DNA of 64,000 bases. It comes from Mauremys mutica. Taxonomy: Eukaryota > Chordata > Testudines > Geoemydidae. A model generated the notes under the pieces. It was given only the letters and a program-made list of their open reading frames with translations. It was not told where the DNA came from and did no database searches. The DNA lies in NCBI RefSeq assembly GCF_020497125.1, contig NC_059089.1, positions 26,867,282-26,931,281 of the forward strand, in the 5' to 3' direction. The translations under genes and the position numbers were made by a program. This document shows positions 1 to 12,345 of the stretch, in pieces (the stretch's first letter is position 1; each line of letters begins with the position of its first letter).

Positions 1-6
1 GGTAGT

Positions 7-131
7 AAGTCTGCTGTCGCAAAAAGCAATATTTGTATGTTGTTAATATCACTTTTCACAGCAGACTTATTAGCTGGGAGGCTGTGAAAAGTGATATTAA
101 AACATATAAATATCAATTTTCACAGCAGACC
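7..131. repeat. Palindromic short DNA element (MITE-like)
   Basis: The two halves are near-perfect inverted copies: positions 8-60 read like the reverse complement of about 79-131, with the termini AGTCTGCTGT and ACAGCAGACC and a loop near 61-79. The shape is that of a foldback MITE. No transposase coding is present. The superfamily is not clear because no target duplication could be fixed at the window edge. Confidence 0.55.
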
Positions 132-139
132 TACTCAGC

Positions 140-696
140 CCTGGCATGCCAGGAGACAAATTAAGCCCTGAATGGGGAGGCAGGTGGGGGGGGGCCACAG
201 GGAATGATTGGGGGGGCTGGGGAGGCAGTGGGGGCCAGGGATGATACAGGGGGTGGGGGTGAGCCAAGGGCCAGCATCCATAGCCAGGGTCCAGGGCCGG
301 AGCCAAAAGCCCCACAACTGGAGCCTGCTGCCTGCCATTCCAGGGCTGAAGCCCGAATAGGGTGACTAGATAGATAGCAAGTGTGACAAATCGGGACGGG
401 GGTGGGGGGTAATAGATGCCTCTGTAAGAAAAAGCTTCAAAAATCGGGACTGTCCCAATAAAAGCAGGACATCTGGTCACCCTAAGCCTGAAGCCAGAGC
501 CACACCGCACCCAGGAAAGTGGGGAACTCACTGGCTCCCTGCTTCTCTGATGTGTGTGGCTCCAGAGGAGGGCAGGGCCCAATCCCTTCTGGTGGCCCTG
601 GGGGAGGAGCCACTGCTTTCCCCCCTTCTCCCATTCACCGCCCAGGAGGCTGTGGCCAAAAGAAAAGCCCCTGGTGGCCGCACTTGAGAATCACTG
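140..696. mobile_element. GC-rich non-autonomous hAT-like fragment
   Basis: A purine-rich, G-run-rich stretch that ends at 684-696 with TTGAGAATCACTG, the reverse complement of a common hAT terminus (CAGTGRTTCTCAA). The left end is not identified. It is interrupted by a smaller element at 358-484: the duplicated context 'gaagcc' lies on both sides of that insertion. The open frames here are low-complexity and not genes. Confidence 0.4.
358..484. mobile_element. Nested MITE with GGGTGACYAGAT termini
   Basis: The terminal inverted repeats are GGGTGACTAGAT (360-371) and ATCTGGTCACCC (471-482), flanked by TA on both sides (358-359 and 483-484). A TA target site fits a Tc1/mariner-type element. 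It is about 123 bp long and non-coding, and it sits inside the older GC-rich element, so it is the younger of the two. Confidence 0.6.
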
Positions 697-1658
697 CATT
701 ACTTCATCATGAAGTAAGTAAAAATATATTGCACAGCTATAATAAAAAAGGAACAAATCCCACTTCTGGAAAACTAAGATAAATCTATATTTTCCATCAA
801 GGAAACAGGCAGCTACCATAAGAAATTTAAAAGGAAGTTGTTGGTTTTTATTTGCAGTAAACAGCAAAATTGACCACATCTACTAGGATATGATTTGTAA
901 CATAGGGACTTGGTAATCTCTGGCTATATTAGAACAAGGCCCACCTGAGCTGCTTGTATTAAGTGTCTGACAACATCATGTTCTGCTTTGGTGGATTTTT
1001 GTAATTTACCCAGTTTTTCCATTAAAACCTCATTTTCAGGGTTTCTCTCAGTCAGTAAAATTTACTCACAGATTAAACCAGACCATACCAGCTCACTCTT
1101 GTCTTCTGGTATCCAAATGGCTTTTATCTGTTCCACATATGCAGACTACATCTTGTCAACGGGATGTGCAAACCATGCCCCTCAGCCTTGGAATTTGATT
1201 CTTTTTATTCTGAACAAACAGGGCTATGGTATCACTGTCATAACTTAAGGTTCAACTTAAAAGCTGCTTGTTTGATTAGCTTTTTTAAAATGCTACCTGG
1301 ACAGTAATTTGCATTTTTAAAAACTGAACGATGACAGCATAATTAAACAACTCAGAATACGTCACCCTGATTTCCAAATAGAATATGCTTGGAACAGGGA
1401 GTGTATAGGCAGAAGGCTTTTTTGTTTTTACCATTCTTTCAAAAAGTTCATTTCATTCTGTAAGCTACACAACAGCAGCAATTATGATGATGGGTTACTG
1501 GATATGGACATTCCAGTGTTTTCTGAAACACTAGGGGCCAGATGCTGGGGTGCAGGTTAACTGCACAGAGCATAGGTCAGGGTTAGTGTGCACAGCTGCT
1601 TAAAAAAAAACACCTTTGCAGTCCTCTGATCCTGCTGCTGCTCTGTGCAGGACCACTC
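697..1658. other. Non-coding, no feature recognised
   Basis: AT-rich single-copy-looking DNA. The open frames are short and show no codon bias or known motif. I see no RNA gene or clear repeat. Confidence 0.5.
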
Positions 1659-1666
1659 CCCTGCAC

Positions 1667-1869
1667 CAGGGCTGGCTTTAGGGCGATTCCCAGGAATCGG
1701 GCCCCGCACCCTCTGCCGAAGTGCTGCCAGAAACAAAGGCAACCAATTGAGCTGCCACCGAACTGCCGCCGCTCTCTTTGGCAGCGGCTCAATCGCTGCC
1801 GCTGTCTTTGGTGGCATTTCAGCAGCAGCTCTTTCAAATAGGGCCCCGCACGTCCTAAAGCCGGCCCTG
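1667..1869. mobile_element. Non-autonomous hAT element, copy A
   Basis: The termini are CAGGGCTGGCTTTAGG (from 1667) and CCTAAAGCCGGCCCTG (to 1869). It is flanked by a perfect 8-bp target duplication CCCTGCAC (1659-1666 and 1870-1877), the hAT signature. The 203-bp interior is GC-rich and lacks transposase. Its termini match those of the copy at 11129-11524, so the two belong to one family. The overlapping open frames on both strands are by-products of GC content. Confidence 0.85.
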
Positions 1870-1877
1870 CCCTGCAC

Positions 1878-2340
1878 CATGTCAAGACATTTTGAGGACT
1901 GCTCTAGTTTACACTAAGCTGCTTTTCAGCCACTTTTATGGCTCAAAACTCACACCTGAATCAGTGTGGTGTAGAGGTCTTCTTTCCTGGTCCCCCTTCC
2001 TCTCACCAGAAGGAATGACCAAGACCTTGCAGGATCTGGCCTCAGGTGGTATGGATTGCTGAAGATGACGTGTATCAAACAAGCAGCAACAAGACAACCG
2101 GAGTCCTGTTGTTCTCATTTGGATGCCGGTAGGTGTCTTCTGTGGCATGATGGTGTTCGAACTGGCAGATTTTTGGAACAGCTGGAGGCAAGTGTCACAA
2201 TGGACTCCTGTCCAATCCTGATAACTACCTAAATACATAGGTAAAACAATACTTTGCTTGTTAATACCACCAAACAGATGGGATCAATGGTAATAATTGT
2301 ATCCCAGATGGAAAGAGATGACACGATGTACACAATTCCA
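1878..2340. other. Non-coding, no feature recognised
   Basis: Mixed-composition DNA between two hAT copies. No gene or repeat could be recognised. Confidence 0.4.
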
Positions 2341-2348
2341 GTGGCAAC

Positions 2349-2538
2349 CAGGGCCGCTGAGAGCGGGTTAGGGCCGCTGAGAGCGGGTTTGGGCCCCGGT
2401 GAAAAAAAATTTGGGGGCCCCCCCAGCATGGGCGGACCAGCTAAACAGGGCCAACGAAGCCTGGGAAGCCGGGTCCCCTTCCGGACCACCAGGCCCTGGT
2501 AATTTGTACCAGCTTCCCCGCCCCTCTCGTCGGCCCTG
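2349..2538. mobile_element. Non-autonomous hAT element, second family
   Basis: The termini are CAGGGCCGCTGAGAG (2349) and CTCTCGTCGGCCCTG (to 2538), inverted copies with one or two differences. The flanks GTGGCAAC (2341-2348) and GTTGCAAC (2539-2546) agree at seven of eight bases, as expected of an aged 8-bp hAT duplication. Inside, a 20-bp unit GGGCCGCTGAGAGCGGGTTW is repeated in tandem at 2351 and 2371. There is no coding capacity. Confidence 0.75.
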
Positions 2539-2550
2539 GTTGCAACTACA

Positions 2551-5500
2551 CTAATGTGATCCAGCAAAACACTAGGGATACCATGACATGAGATTCTCAC
2601 CAAATTTCATAATATCCCACGAGACGCAGTCCCAGAAGCTAATGGCATGGGACAAGGATGGAGCTTCAGCCCTTCTTGATTTAAGGTACTTATGTTTGGT
2701 CAGTCTCTTAATGCTGCTTATGGGCACACTGAAGTCAAATGACGTATATGCACACACTGATTTTGGGGAGGGGGGTTGTGGTGAATGTGACCAACTTAGG
2801 CCTCAGGAGTTGTCAGAGGACCTTATAAAAGGCTAAGAGATCAATCCTGGAGTTCAGTACATAGGCTCAGACTCTTTGATTTGACACAAAGCAAACTCTA
2901 GATCTCCCCAAGAGTTGCTGAAGTAGATTCTGTGAGTCCATGTAAAACAAGAGCAGTGTCTTGTATCCCATCCCATAATATGCACCACAGAATCCTTGTG
3001 AAAGTTATTTGCTGTGCCTGCAAACAGAAAAATTTGGAGGTGGAGAGAGGACATGAGCTTAACAGGACTAGCTAACAGATTGAAATCACAGCAACTTTTG
3101 TCAATACCAAGAGAAACTAGATCACATAATGAAAAATATTAGGATGGGAAGTAAAATCAGTTTTCAGTTACACTGGAAGACCTAAGCGAACTGAACTTAT
3201 TTCTGGTACTCTGTTCACAGTCCTAAAACTTACGGTAAGTAACCTTTGATTTCTTTCGCACTATTTAAAAAAAAGTCACTGCTGCACTCTATGCATGTCT
3301 CTATTGCTGTGATTTTACTGCAATTGTTACCAATCTCTAAAAATAAAGGGATGGATAATGGAACCACTGACACCTCTAACTGCAGCAGCGCTCATGGGTC
3401 TCATTATCACCCCAACAAGACATTCCCATTTTTACAAGACAGACAACTTTAGACATGTTCTTAAAGATGACGGCTGAAGGAATGCTGGTGCAGATCACAG
3501 ACAACACTTCTAATCTAGTTGAGCATCTTGCTAAAGAGAAGCTACTAAACATGACTTTGTAGTCATGAATTGCATAATCTCTACTTTAGTTATCTGATAA
3601 ACAGGGAAGGGGATTAACATTGGATAGAAAAGGGTCCTCTATCTGTGGGGTTTAGCTCAACCTTTGCCTAACTCCACCCCACCCCCATCACCACCACCAT
3701 AAATCCTTAGCTGATGGAGAGATCCCATGGTTACAATGAATAGCTACATTCTGGAGACCTTTCCATAGTGAGAATGCCACTAGGCATGCAGTGCTGCTAC
3801 AGAGGCAGGCTGAGGACACAATCAAGGATCTATAAAACTACTGGTTAGTGCACATTGTGAGAAGCAGGAGCCACAAACTAACACCACTCCGGCAAACTAG
3901 AACACCAATATATGGTGCCACAATTTGTAGCATTTTCATAAAAGATTACAGTAGACTAGGCCTCTCATTAGGCTCTCTCATCACACAGGCTACAAACAAA
4001 TGACTAAAGATTTAAATGAGGGCTCATTTCCAGTCTCATCTTTTTTGTTGCTGCCATTGAAAGAATGGAGCTGTCACCTAGTGAGTGAAGGAAGTGGGGA
4101 TGATTAAAGCAACCAAGAATCAGGATCCTTCCCTAAGAATAACCCTTCTAGGGTGGAAATGGATAGCAGTGAGGTAGTGTGAATGACCCCGTTGCCACAA
4201 TAACCTCAGTATGCACATGCCTGATTGCTTTAAATGTTAAGTAATTGGTTACATTTCCAGAATAAAATCCACTATGTGCACAGTGCATGCAATGGCTCCC
4301 CAAGTAATCCAGTCTGCAGGAACTTAGGAAGGCCCAAGTGACACAAACTGTTTACACTAAACTATTACTCTGAAACCAAATTGATAGTTTAAAAGCCAAT
4401 TAAAAACCTCCAAACACTAGCAATATTTTGATGGTTTTAAAAATCCTGCCGGAAATCTGACTGGCCTCTAGACAATCCACTGAGGCCCATGGGTTTGCTG
4501 ATTCCTGACCTTTGCTATTTTTCACCCTAATTAATGCAAGATTCTTATATAAGTGAACATCAGAATGACCATGGTAGAATTAGCAATGACCTTTAAATTT
4601 ACCCATGCTTTTCAATTATGAAAAACACTGGGACTGCTCCATACTGTCCCTCAACCTTGAAATTTGAACAGATAATTTCAGAACACATAAAAGGTTATCA
4701 TAACTTTCAGAGGAAATACAAGGCTCTTCTCTTGATTTTGTTACTGCTTACACACATTAAGAGTCTTTCAGTTTTACAGAGCTGTGTGAGATATAGTGTT
4801 GATTAAAAACAAGCATCAATCGTAGTTTTACATTTGTATCTGGGGGGAGGGAGAAATTAAGAAGCATTTTTCTGTTCAATTTTCTTGAAGTGTCTTATGC
4901 TTAAAGAACTCATATGGGATGCTCTAGCTTTGTTCTCCCAGGCTATTGTAGCAGCCGCTAAGTCAAACAGTTGCTGCTACAACAAAAGCACTCACAAAAA
5001 TCTCAACCTCATCTTGAACCCTGAAGATTTTTATGGCTACTCCCTCACTAAACCCTCCCCCTAAACCACATTAAAGGACTCATTGTTTTCAAAGGTCATG
5101 GTAGGTTTCATACCAAATTTTAATACAATAAAAATTCTACAACAATATTATATGTTTTACATAGGTGTCATATAAGACAGTGTGAGAAAGCAGAAGGAAC
5201 CTCAACTTGCTTAGCTTTTTATAATGCAAACTGCAGAACCAATGGAATCAGTATCTTCTAAGATATTCTTATTACATTTCTTAATAGTTGTTTTTCCTAG
5301 TAAGATCAGACAGCACTGTGGATGATTTTTTATTGAAGCTAATCTTAGAATGGCCAAAGAAAATGCTGATACATGTATATAAGCATAAAAAGTAACTCAG
5401 ATGTATGTGTATAAGGAAATCATAAATGTGAACAAGATACAAAATGTGGTATTTTTTAGTAAGTCACATGTTCATCAATAAGCAAGTGCACCTTGTTTTA

Positions 5501-8500
5501 TTATTACCTGTGACCTGTATTATTCACATGAATAAAAGTTTCATATGGGCTACAAAGAATATGTATGGCTTGTTTTTGTTTTCCCAGCATGTCAGTACCA
5601 TAGCATTCCAGGAGAAAAATCTGGATGCTGTTATTGTCCAAGCATAGTTTTCTTATTTGCTGTTCAAAAGTATCTAATTTTTTAGTTTTCTCTAAAGAGT
5701 ATTCTTTAGATATTTACTTTTGGTTTTGTAGTTTGGTTACAAAAACCTCTCCCCAGCCACTACAAAGGATTTAGCTTGGAAATAAAAACTAGAGTCTACA
5801 CAATTACCTTATATCAGTGACAATTAGTGCTTCACAGTATGGCAGGCACAAAAACCTGATCTCTGAGAGCAAGGGAAAGAACTGACCCTCCTCCCTAAGT
5901 ACCCAAACCAGAAAGCGATCCAATGAAGCATTTTACTGGAATGAAAGAGGGAAAATATACAAAGTAACCAGTTTCAAGACATCTTGTTTATACAGTACAA
6001 TTTACTGTGAATGCAATTTTCTAATTATGGAGGCTTGTATCTATAAAGATTACAGACATGACGCACCTTAAAATCACAATTTATAAACAGATTTAGCACA
6101 TTTTTAACTACATATTTTCTCTACTTCTGGTTTAAACTAATCTCAAAATAGCGCACCCTCAAGTATTTGTTTAGCCATGTTTAAATTTCAAGAGCCAATA
6201 ACAGCTGTTTGGGGGAGAGATCTCACACATGTGTTACCTAAATCTTAACAAAATCTTGCTCCCTTCACACCATCAGCGATGTCTCAAACACCAACAAGTC
6301 ATCAAGGAAAGATTTTTTTTCTTCTTCTTTTGCTTGTCTTCACAAATGCCTTATTTGGGCTCAAAACAATTACATTTTATAGTCAAAACATTAGTATCAA
6401 GAAAAAGGAATTCCTGGTAAACTCAAAATTTCTAGGATTAGAATAATTCCCTTCCCATAACTCTAAATTGTTGCATTGTTCAAATAAGATTACAAAGCTT
6501 TAATTACACCCCAAAATAAATAAATTTGCTTAAGAGGGCTATATTTAAATTGAAAATCAATTAACACATGGCTTTTTTCTTAAATAAATTTTTTGCTCTT
6601 CCCAAGAAAGGCTCAGTATGTGAAGAATGCATCTATCTTAAAAGGGTGCACAATGGACCAAGGTCTGTCTCTCATACCCTGTTATTGATCTTTACAGATG
6701 CTGGAGATTCCCAACCCCCCATTCTGAAGGATAGCTTAAGAAATAAGACTTCCTGCCTAGCGACTGACAGGGCTGAAAGACCAGATTGTGTTGCTCTATG
6801 GATCAGGCCTGCCATAGTGAAAGCCTGAATAGAATTAACCCTCTGTGAACTAAAACAAAAACATTTGTATGCCCAGCTGTGATAGAGGTTAATTTAAATG
6901 GGCAGGGCCCCTAAAGTCTTAAAAAAGACCATTTACAATCTAATACTTTACTGTAAAAAGTGTTAGTCTTACAAAAATACAGAATTTAGTCTTAATTTCA
7001 GAGGCATCGGTTAGAATATTTAAAGAAAAACATAAAAGGAAAATACCATTTCTTTGCCACTGCAATTTTGTTAATTTTCTCCAGTTATTAGAAACCAATC
7101 AAACCAAAAATGATGCCATATCATATTGCTTTTGTTTCTTCAGAGGAAAGATTATATCCTCTGATCGTATGGTATCAAAAAATAAAGAGGACAAAGGAAT
7201 CTCTGCTGGCTTCTTTTTTTTTTTTTTTTAATAAAGTGCAGATAGTGTATTTGATATAAAAACACAACAACTTTCTCTTCCAAAGCCCAAGGATTGTTCA
7301 CCATCAGCAGATCAAAAACTAATCTATAAAAGGCAATTTCTTGAGTGCTGGCTCTCATTAGCTGCCTTACCCTCTCACACAGCTGTTGCACACACAAGTG
7401 AGGAAACCATTTATCCTGCAGTTTCATTTGATCAGACCACTCAATATATCAAGTAAATATATGCACCAAACATTATTGGTAAACAGTGCAAATTCTAAAC
7501 AAACTATACACAATTCACCTGCAAAGCAAAAAGAACATTCAGAGCAGGAATGAGTACACTGCTCCAAAACGTCATCCATAAGAGTTCTACAGGATCTTCA
7601 GTGACTCATAGCACATTTATCTTAAGTTAAAAGACATGTTTAACATTTAATTTTATATAAATACAATTAGAACACTGATCAGAGCCAAATGTTTTACAAA
7701 GAGATTCGAACAAATGCTAGCCCCTAGAATTCTTGTGAAATTTGCCAAAATGACAGAGACATGTGCTTCACCTTTTGATGGTGGAGCTGTATTTTGCAGA
7801 TGTTATAATACCCACAAGATTCAAAGTAACATATTTTCCATTAGTAGATGTTTTACACTGTTTACTCCTTTCATCAGATTTACTAACTAAGCAATTTCTC
7901 TGTCCTGATAAAGTCTTTAAACTTTTTTCAAGAGCACTCAGTGGCAATTCAGTAGAAGGTTATGTTTTGGACTAAAATTTGACAGACAACATTTCTTTAG
8001 GTTTAGAAATTCTGAAACAGTGAAACAAAAAACTGGCAAAGGCCCATGGGAAACATTTCTCATGGGTGCAGTCTGTTACCTAAAGGTGTAATTTGCTAGT
8101 GTGATAAAGAATTAAAAGGTGAAAAGATTAAAAACCCAGAGGAACTTCAGTCACAATGATTTTAAAAAACAAATACACTATTCTAATACAAAGTACCTTT
8201 TTTTTAAAGTAAGACTAAAATCTATTTAAAAGAGACTAATCAGTGGAGACACTGCCAGTGGTTTTAAGCATAGAAAAAGCTGTAAAATATCTGTAAACTA
8301 GTATTAGTCCCAGGAGAGATGAAACTTATCAAGAGTGCACATAACCCTGATACTATCAATAATTAACAATACTACATAAAGCTTTTCCAGATGGTCAAAT
8401 GGATTAGGGAATTTAAAATATAAACAAATTAAGTCACAGAACAAATAGAATACAATTTAAAAAAAATAATCTGCAATTCAATTAAGCATTTAAGATTTGT

Positions 8501-9540
8501 GTGTAAAACATAAAAAGCATTAAATCTACACTTTTTAAAAGTGTGGGTTTTTTTAAATAATGAAAACAACTCTCTGCAACAAACCTTAGTGGCAGTCTTC
8601 AAACTGCACACAAAAAGCAGTTGCCTGCTCTTGCTAACTCTCCTCCCCTTGAGGCTACTGTTTGCTATAAACCTTCATAATATTTCCCTAACTCTGAGAT
8701 AGTGCTCCCAAAGTTATGAACCAACTCCTTTACCTTCCCATGTATCCATTTCATACTTCTCCAAGTTTGCTGAGGAGTTCTGTAGCAGCCATGAAGAAAT
8801 ATATTACAAAACAGTCACCAGCCTGATGGTGAAACCTCACGATCCTTATTGCCAATTTCTCTCTAAGCTTTGGATACAACAGTCATCCTCACAGGTCAGT
8901 TTACAAGCTGGTCATGTGATTAGAAAGTTCAAGCCCTAAGGTCACAACTTGCATGGACTCCGTTTATTACCAAAGGTTATCTAAGTGGAACTGATAGCCT
9001 TATTTTCTTCAGTTAACAATGCTGCCTCACACATCTCTGAAAACTAGTAGGGTGACATTAGCTCAAAACATCCCTTCGCCCCAACATCGTGGAGATGTAA
9101 TATGTGAACTGATTATATCTAATTAAAAAGCCATGATTAAGTGATGTGATAATTCCAAAGCATTTCTCATCTTTACAGAAGCATTCTATTTTATTACATA
9201 AAACCTGACTGATCCAGGCCTAAAAGCCTCACAGGAGTTGCAGTTATCAAGAAAAGAAACTCTCCTGAATTCATTATATCTGTATTTGTGATAATGGCAA
9301 TAGCAAGCCTTTCCAAGAGAAAAATGAAAAAAATATGTTGTTGCTGGCCTGAAGGCTATTTAATTATTACCTAAAAAGACCCTCTGAACTCAGTCCTTAA
9401 AAGCTCAACAGACCCAGGATAAAATAATCAGGCCTCCACAAAACTACTCCAAACAAAAGACAATGTACAAAAGTCAGTTATTAAAATATTTTTGTTAGAA
9501 ATGTCAATCCACTGAAAAACACAATCTTAGCGTCATACAT
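2551..9540. other. Long non-coding AT-rich stretch
   Basis: Seven kilobases of AT-rich DNA with only short random open frames. A (T)n run lies at 7213-7229. I recognise no exon, RNA gene or well-defined transposon. Old diverged repeats may be hidden here. This part looks like unique host DNA, intergenic or intronic. Confidence 0.45.
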
Positions 9541-9599
9541 TACCTTCCATAAAGTATGAATCTTGCTTCCTTCGCTCCCCCACCCCACCCCGAAGCCCG

Positions 9600-10130
9600 G
9601 CAGCTTTTAGAAAAGCATCATGCCACTCACTGCCTTCCAGATTAGGGAGCCATGTCAACAATGCAACAGAGAGCAGCCCATCTCCCTGACATTGCACTGG
9701 AGAAAGCCAGGCAGGATCTTTATGCTAATGAGCTGTGATGTCACAGATAAGAGCCTTTCAACATTCAGTTAACAAGAACTTGAAATAAAAATGCATTCAA
9801 GATGAAACAGCTTCTGAAACCCCAACAACACGTCAGGAGCTGGAGGGTCCGATTCAGATCACCTTCAGGTTAGAGAGCCCCTTCTCCCTCCCAAGAGCCT
9901 AGCCTTTTTTCTGGATAAGCCAAAACAAGGCACCTCCTGAAACATTCCACACCAGCAGGACCCTCATTAAAGGGTGGGACAGTGATTTATCACAAGGTGG
10001 CCATGTGATTGGATGGCAAATATTTGCTAAGCCCCATCACTGGTGACTTTCCCTGACCAATGGGGCCAGGAGCTCCAGATCATTTTACAGGATGGGGCTC
10101 TGCAGCTCAGACAGAAAACCAAGCATGGAA
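9600..10130. promoter_or_regulatory. Possible conserved regulatory cluster
   Basis: This stretch is less AT-rich than its surroundings and carries motif-like words: an octamer-like ATGCTAAT beside a CRE-like TGATGTCA at about 9722-9743, ATTGG-type CCAAT boxes near 10010 (GTGATTGG) and 10055 (GACCAATGG), and a GC-rich end. No transcript can be assigned. Such words also occur by chance, so this is only a candidate for comparison with other amniotes. Confidence 0.2.
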
Positions 10131-11120
10131 GGAAAGGCTGCAATATAGCCACAGGTAACTTCTTCCCAAAACACCCAATTAGTGCACAGTGAATTCATCA
10201 ATAAACTGGAATCTGAATTAAGGTTTTGTAAATGTTATTACAATGGGGAAAAATATAGAAGTGCAAAAAAGTAAAAGCAAAAGAACTTGAAAAGTTATCT
10301 ATCCGCTCCTTTCATTCAGAGCCAGGCAAGTTATCAGAACTTAATATCCATTCACAAAAGCTGTTTTCCTCATGTATTATTCTTTGTGAAGTCTCTATGA
10401 AATGTGGATTATTTTGTGAGCTGTCAGGATGCACCTTTGAGACCGCAATGAAAGAACCTTCAGGGTTTCAAAGCTTAAGGACAGCTCTAAATGACCTTTT
10501 CCTGCACTGAGAATGACTGGAATGCTTAGGAAATTCTCTTTTTTATGTATTCATTACCAGCAGGAAAAACAGACTGGTAACACTTGGGAAAACTTTCCTT
10601 AACTTGAAATAAGAGATTATATAATGATGATCTTGGTTTTTTACTTTTTATTTTATCATTTTTAATATACTTGCCATACTAGTATTAACAAATGTTATTC
10701 CTAATCTGTACCTGCTACCTTTAAAAGACACCTTTGTGTTTACAGTATTGAAATGCAGCTACCTCTGAGGTGGAGCAAAGTAGTTAACCAGCGAACAGCA
10801 TGCTGTACAAAATTGGGAGAGGAAAGTTTTGGTTAAGGACCCTAGGGTGAATACGGACGTGCCCAAGGAACACACCCCTCTGGTGGTTTACGGTCTCTTC
10901 TGAAGGAACCACAACACAGGAAACTTTGTGGAATGCTCGTTACCCACCTCGGAAGTTTAAGAGGCATGAATAGATCATGCCAGGATTTAAGCCTGTGATT
11001 CCAGAGTCTGACTATTCTAAACTTAATGCTTAACCCACAAATCATCTCCTCCAAAACTCAGGAGCACAGATGATTTGGTGGTAGAATACAGAAACTTCCC
11101 AAAGTTGTATAGAACACAGG
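10131..11120. other. Non-coding, no feature recognised
   Basis: AT-rich DNA without a recognisable gene or repeat. The 70-codon minus-strand frame at 10842-11054 has no family resemblance. Confidence 0.4.
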
Positions 11121-11128
11121 GGGCAGGG

Positions 11129-11524
11129 CAGGGCCGGCTTTAGGAAGTGCGGGGCCCAATTCCAACAGTTTCGACGGGCCCTGGCAGGGATGACTTAAAA
11201 AAAAAAAAACACATGTAAAAAACACGTGTGGCTTGTACTCACCGGGTGGTGCTCTGAGTCTTTGGTGGCCTTCGGCGGTGGGTCCTTCACTCGCTCCAGG
11301 TCTTCAGCGGCACTGAAGGACCCGCTGCCAAAGTGTCGCTGAAGACCCAGAGTAAGCGAAGGACCCGCTGCTGAAGTGCCGCTGAAGACCCGGAGCGCCG
11401 CCAGGTGAGTAAAAATTAAAAAGGCGCCTCTAGCCAGGGAAGGGATTCTCACTGGGCGCGGGGCCCTCTTAGGCACGGGGCCCGATTCGGGGGAATTGGT
11501 GGAATAGGCCTAAAGCCGGCCCTG
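11129..11524. mobile_element. Non-autonomous hAT element, copy B
   Basis: It opens with CAGGGCCGGCTTTAGG at 11129 and closes with CCTAAAGCCGGCCCTG at 11524, a perfect 16-bp inverted pair. The 8-bp duplication GGGCAGGG is perfect (11121-11128 and 11525-11532). The interior (396 bp) holds an A-run at about 11199-11210 and two near-copies of a block containing GAAGGACCCGCTGC (about 11315-11400). It is twice the length of copy A at 1667, so that copy is probably an internal deletion derivative of the same family. No transposase ORF is present. Confidence 0.88.
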
Positions 11525-11581
11525 GGGCAGGGAAAGCCGCACACAACACAGTGCACTTTATATACTTATAAAAAAAAGAAC

Positions 11582-12345
11582 AAGGAATTCCCAGACTGGA
11601 ACAGATATGTGGTGTCCATCTAGTCCAGCCTTCTGTCTCCCACTGTAGAGGTACCAGATGTTTCAAAGGAAGGTGCAAGAAGCCCTGCAATAGGCAGATA
11701 TAGGATCACCTGCCCCTCATGAGAGTTGCATCCTAATTCCTCATAGATAAAAATAGGTTTAAACCCTACAGCATGATGTTTTAGATCCTTTCCAAACTAT
11801 TCTAGCATGAACTATTGTGACGCTAGGTATTTTAATTCATAGAAAAGTCCAACTCTTTAAATCTTGCGGAACTCTTGGCTTTGTCACAGGATGGTTTTGA
11901 GGCTATGAGTTCCACAGCCTAATTTTGCATTGTGTGGAAATGCATTTCCTTTCACCGCTTTTGAATTTTCTGCTTTCCTTCTCTGCACCATTAATTATTT
12001 TATATACATTTTATCATGTCACCCTCTTATTTGTCTCTTTTCCGAAGTAAAAACTCCCAGTCTTTTCAATCTCTTCATGTAAGTTTTTCCAGGTGCCTAA
12101 TCATTCTTGTTGCCTGTCTCTGAACTTCTCTAAATTCTGCCATAGCCTTTTTGAGGTGGTGTGGCCAGGACTGACCACAGTATTCCAGATGAGTGCAAAC
12201 AAGGATTTATACAATGACAGTTTTCTGTATTTTTCACCATCCCATTCCATATGCATACTAATATTCTGTTTGATTCTTTTGACCATAGTTGCGAACTTTC
12301 CACAGTGATGTCCCTCTGTTATTTGCAGCCCCAAGCCTATGTAAG
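11582..12345 (-). mobile_element. CR1-type LINE 3' fragment
   Basis: Read on the minus strand this is the 3' part of a CR1-family LINE. The + strand text 'ccatctagtccagcc...ctgtctccca' at about 11617-11643 is the reverse of the typical 3' region, and 'gtattccagatgagtgcaaac' with 'ggatttatacaatgacag' near 12180-12222 is the reverse of the familiar end of the reverse-transcriptase ORF and the 3' UTR. It is 5'-truncated, as most CR1 copies are, and carries many frame breaks. Its left end directly follows the hAT copy at 11129. Confidence 0.65.
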
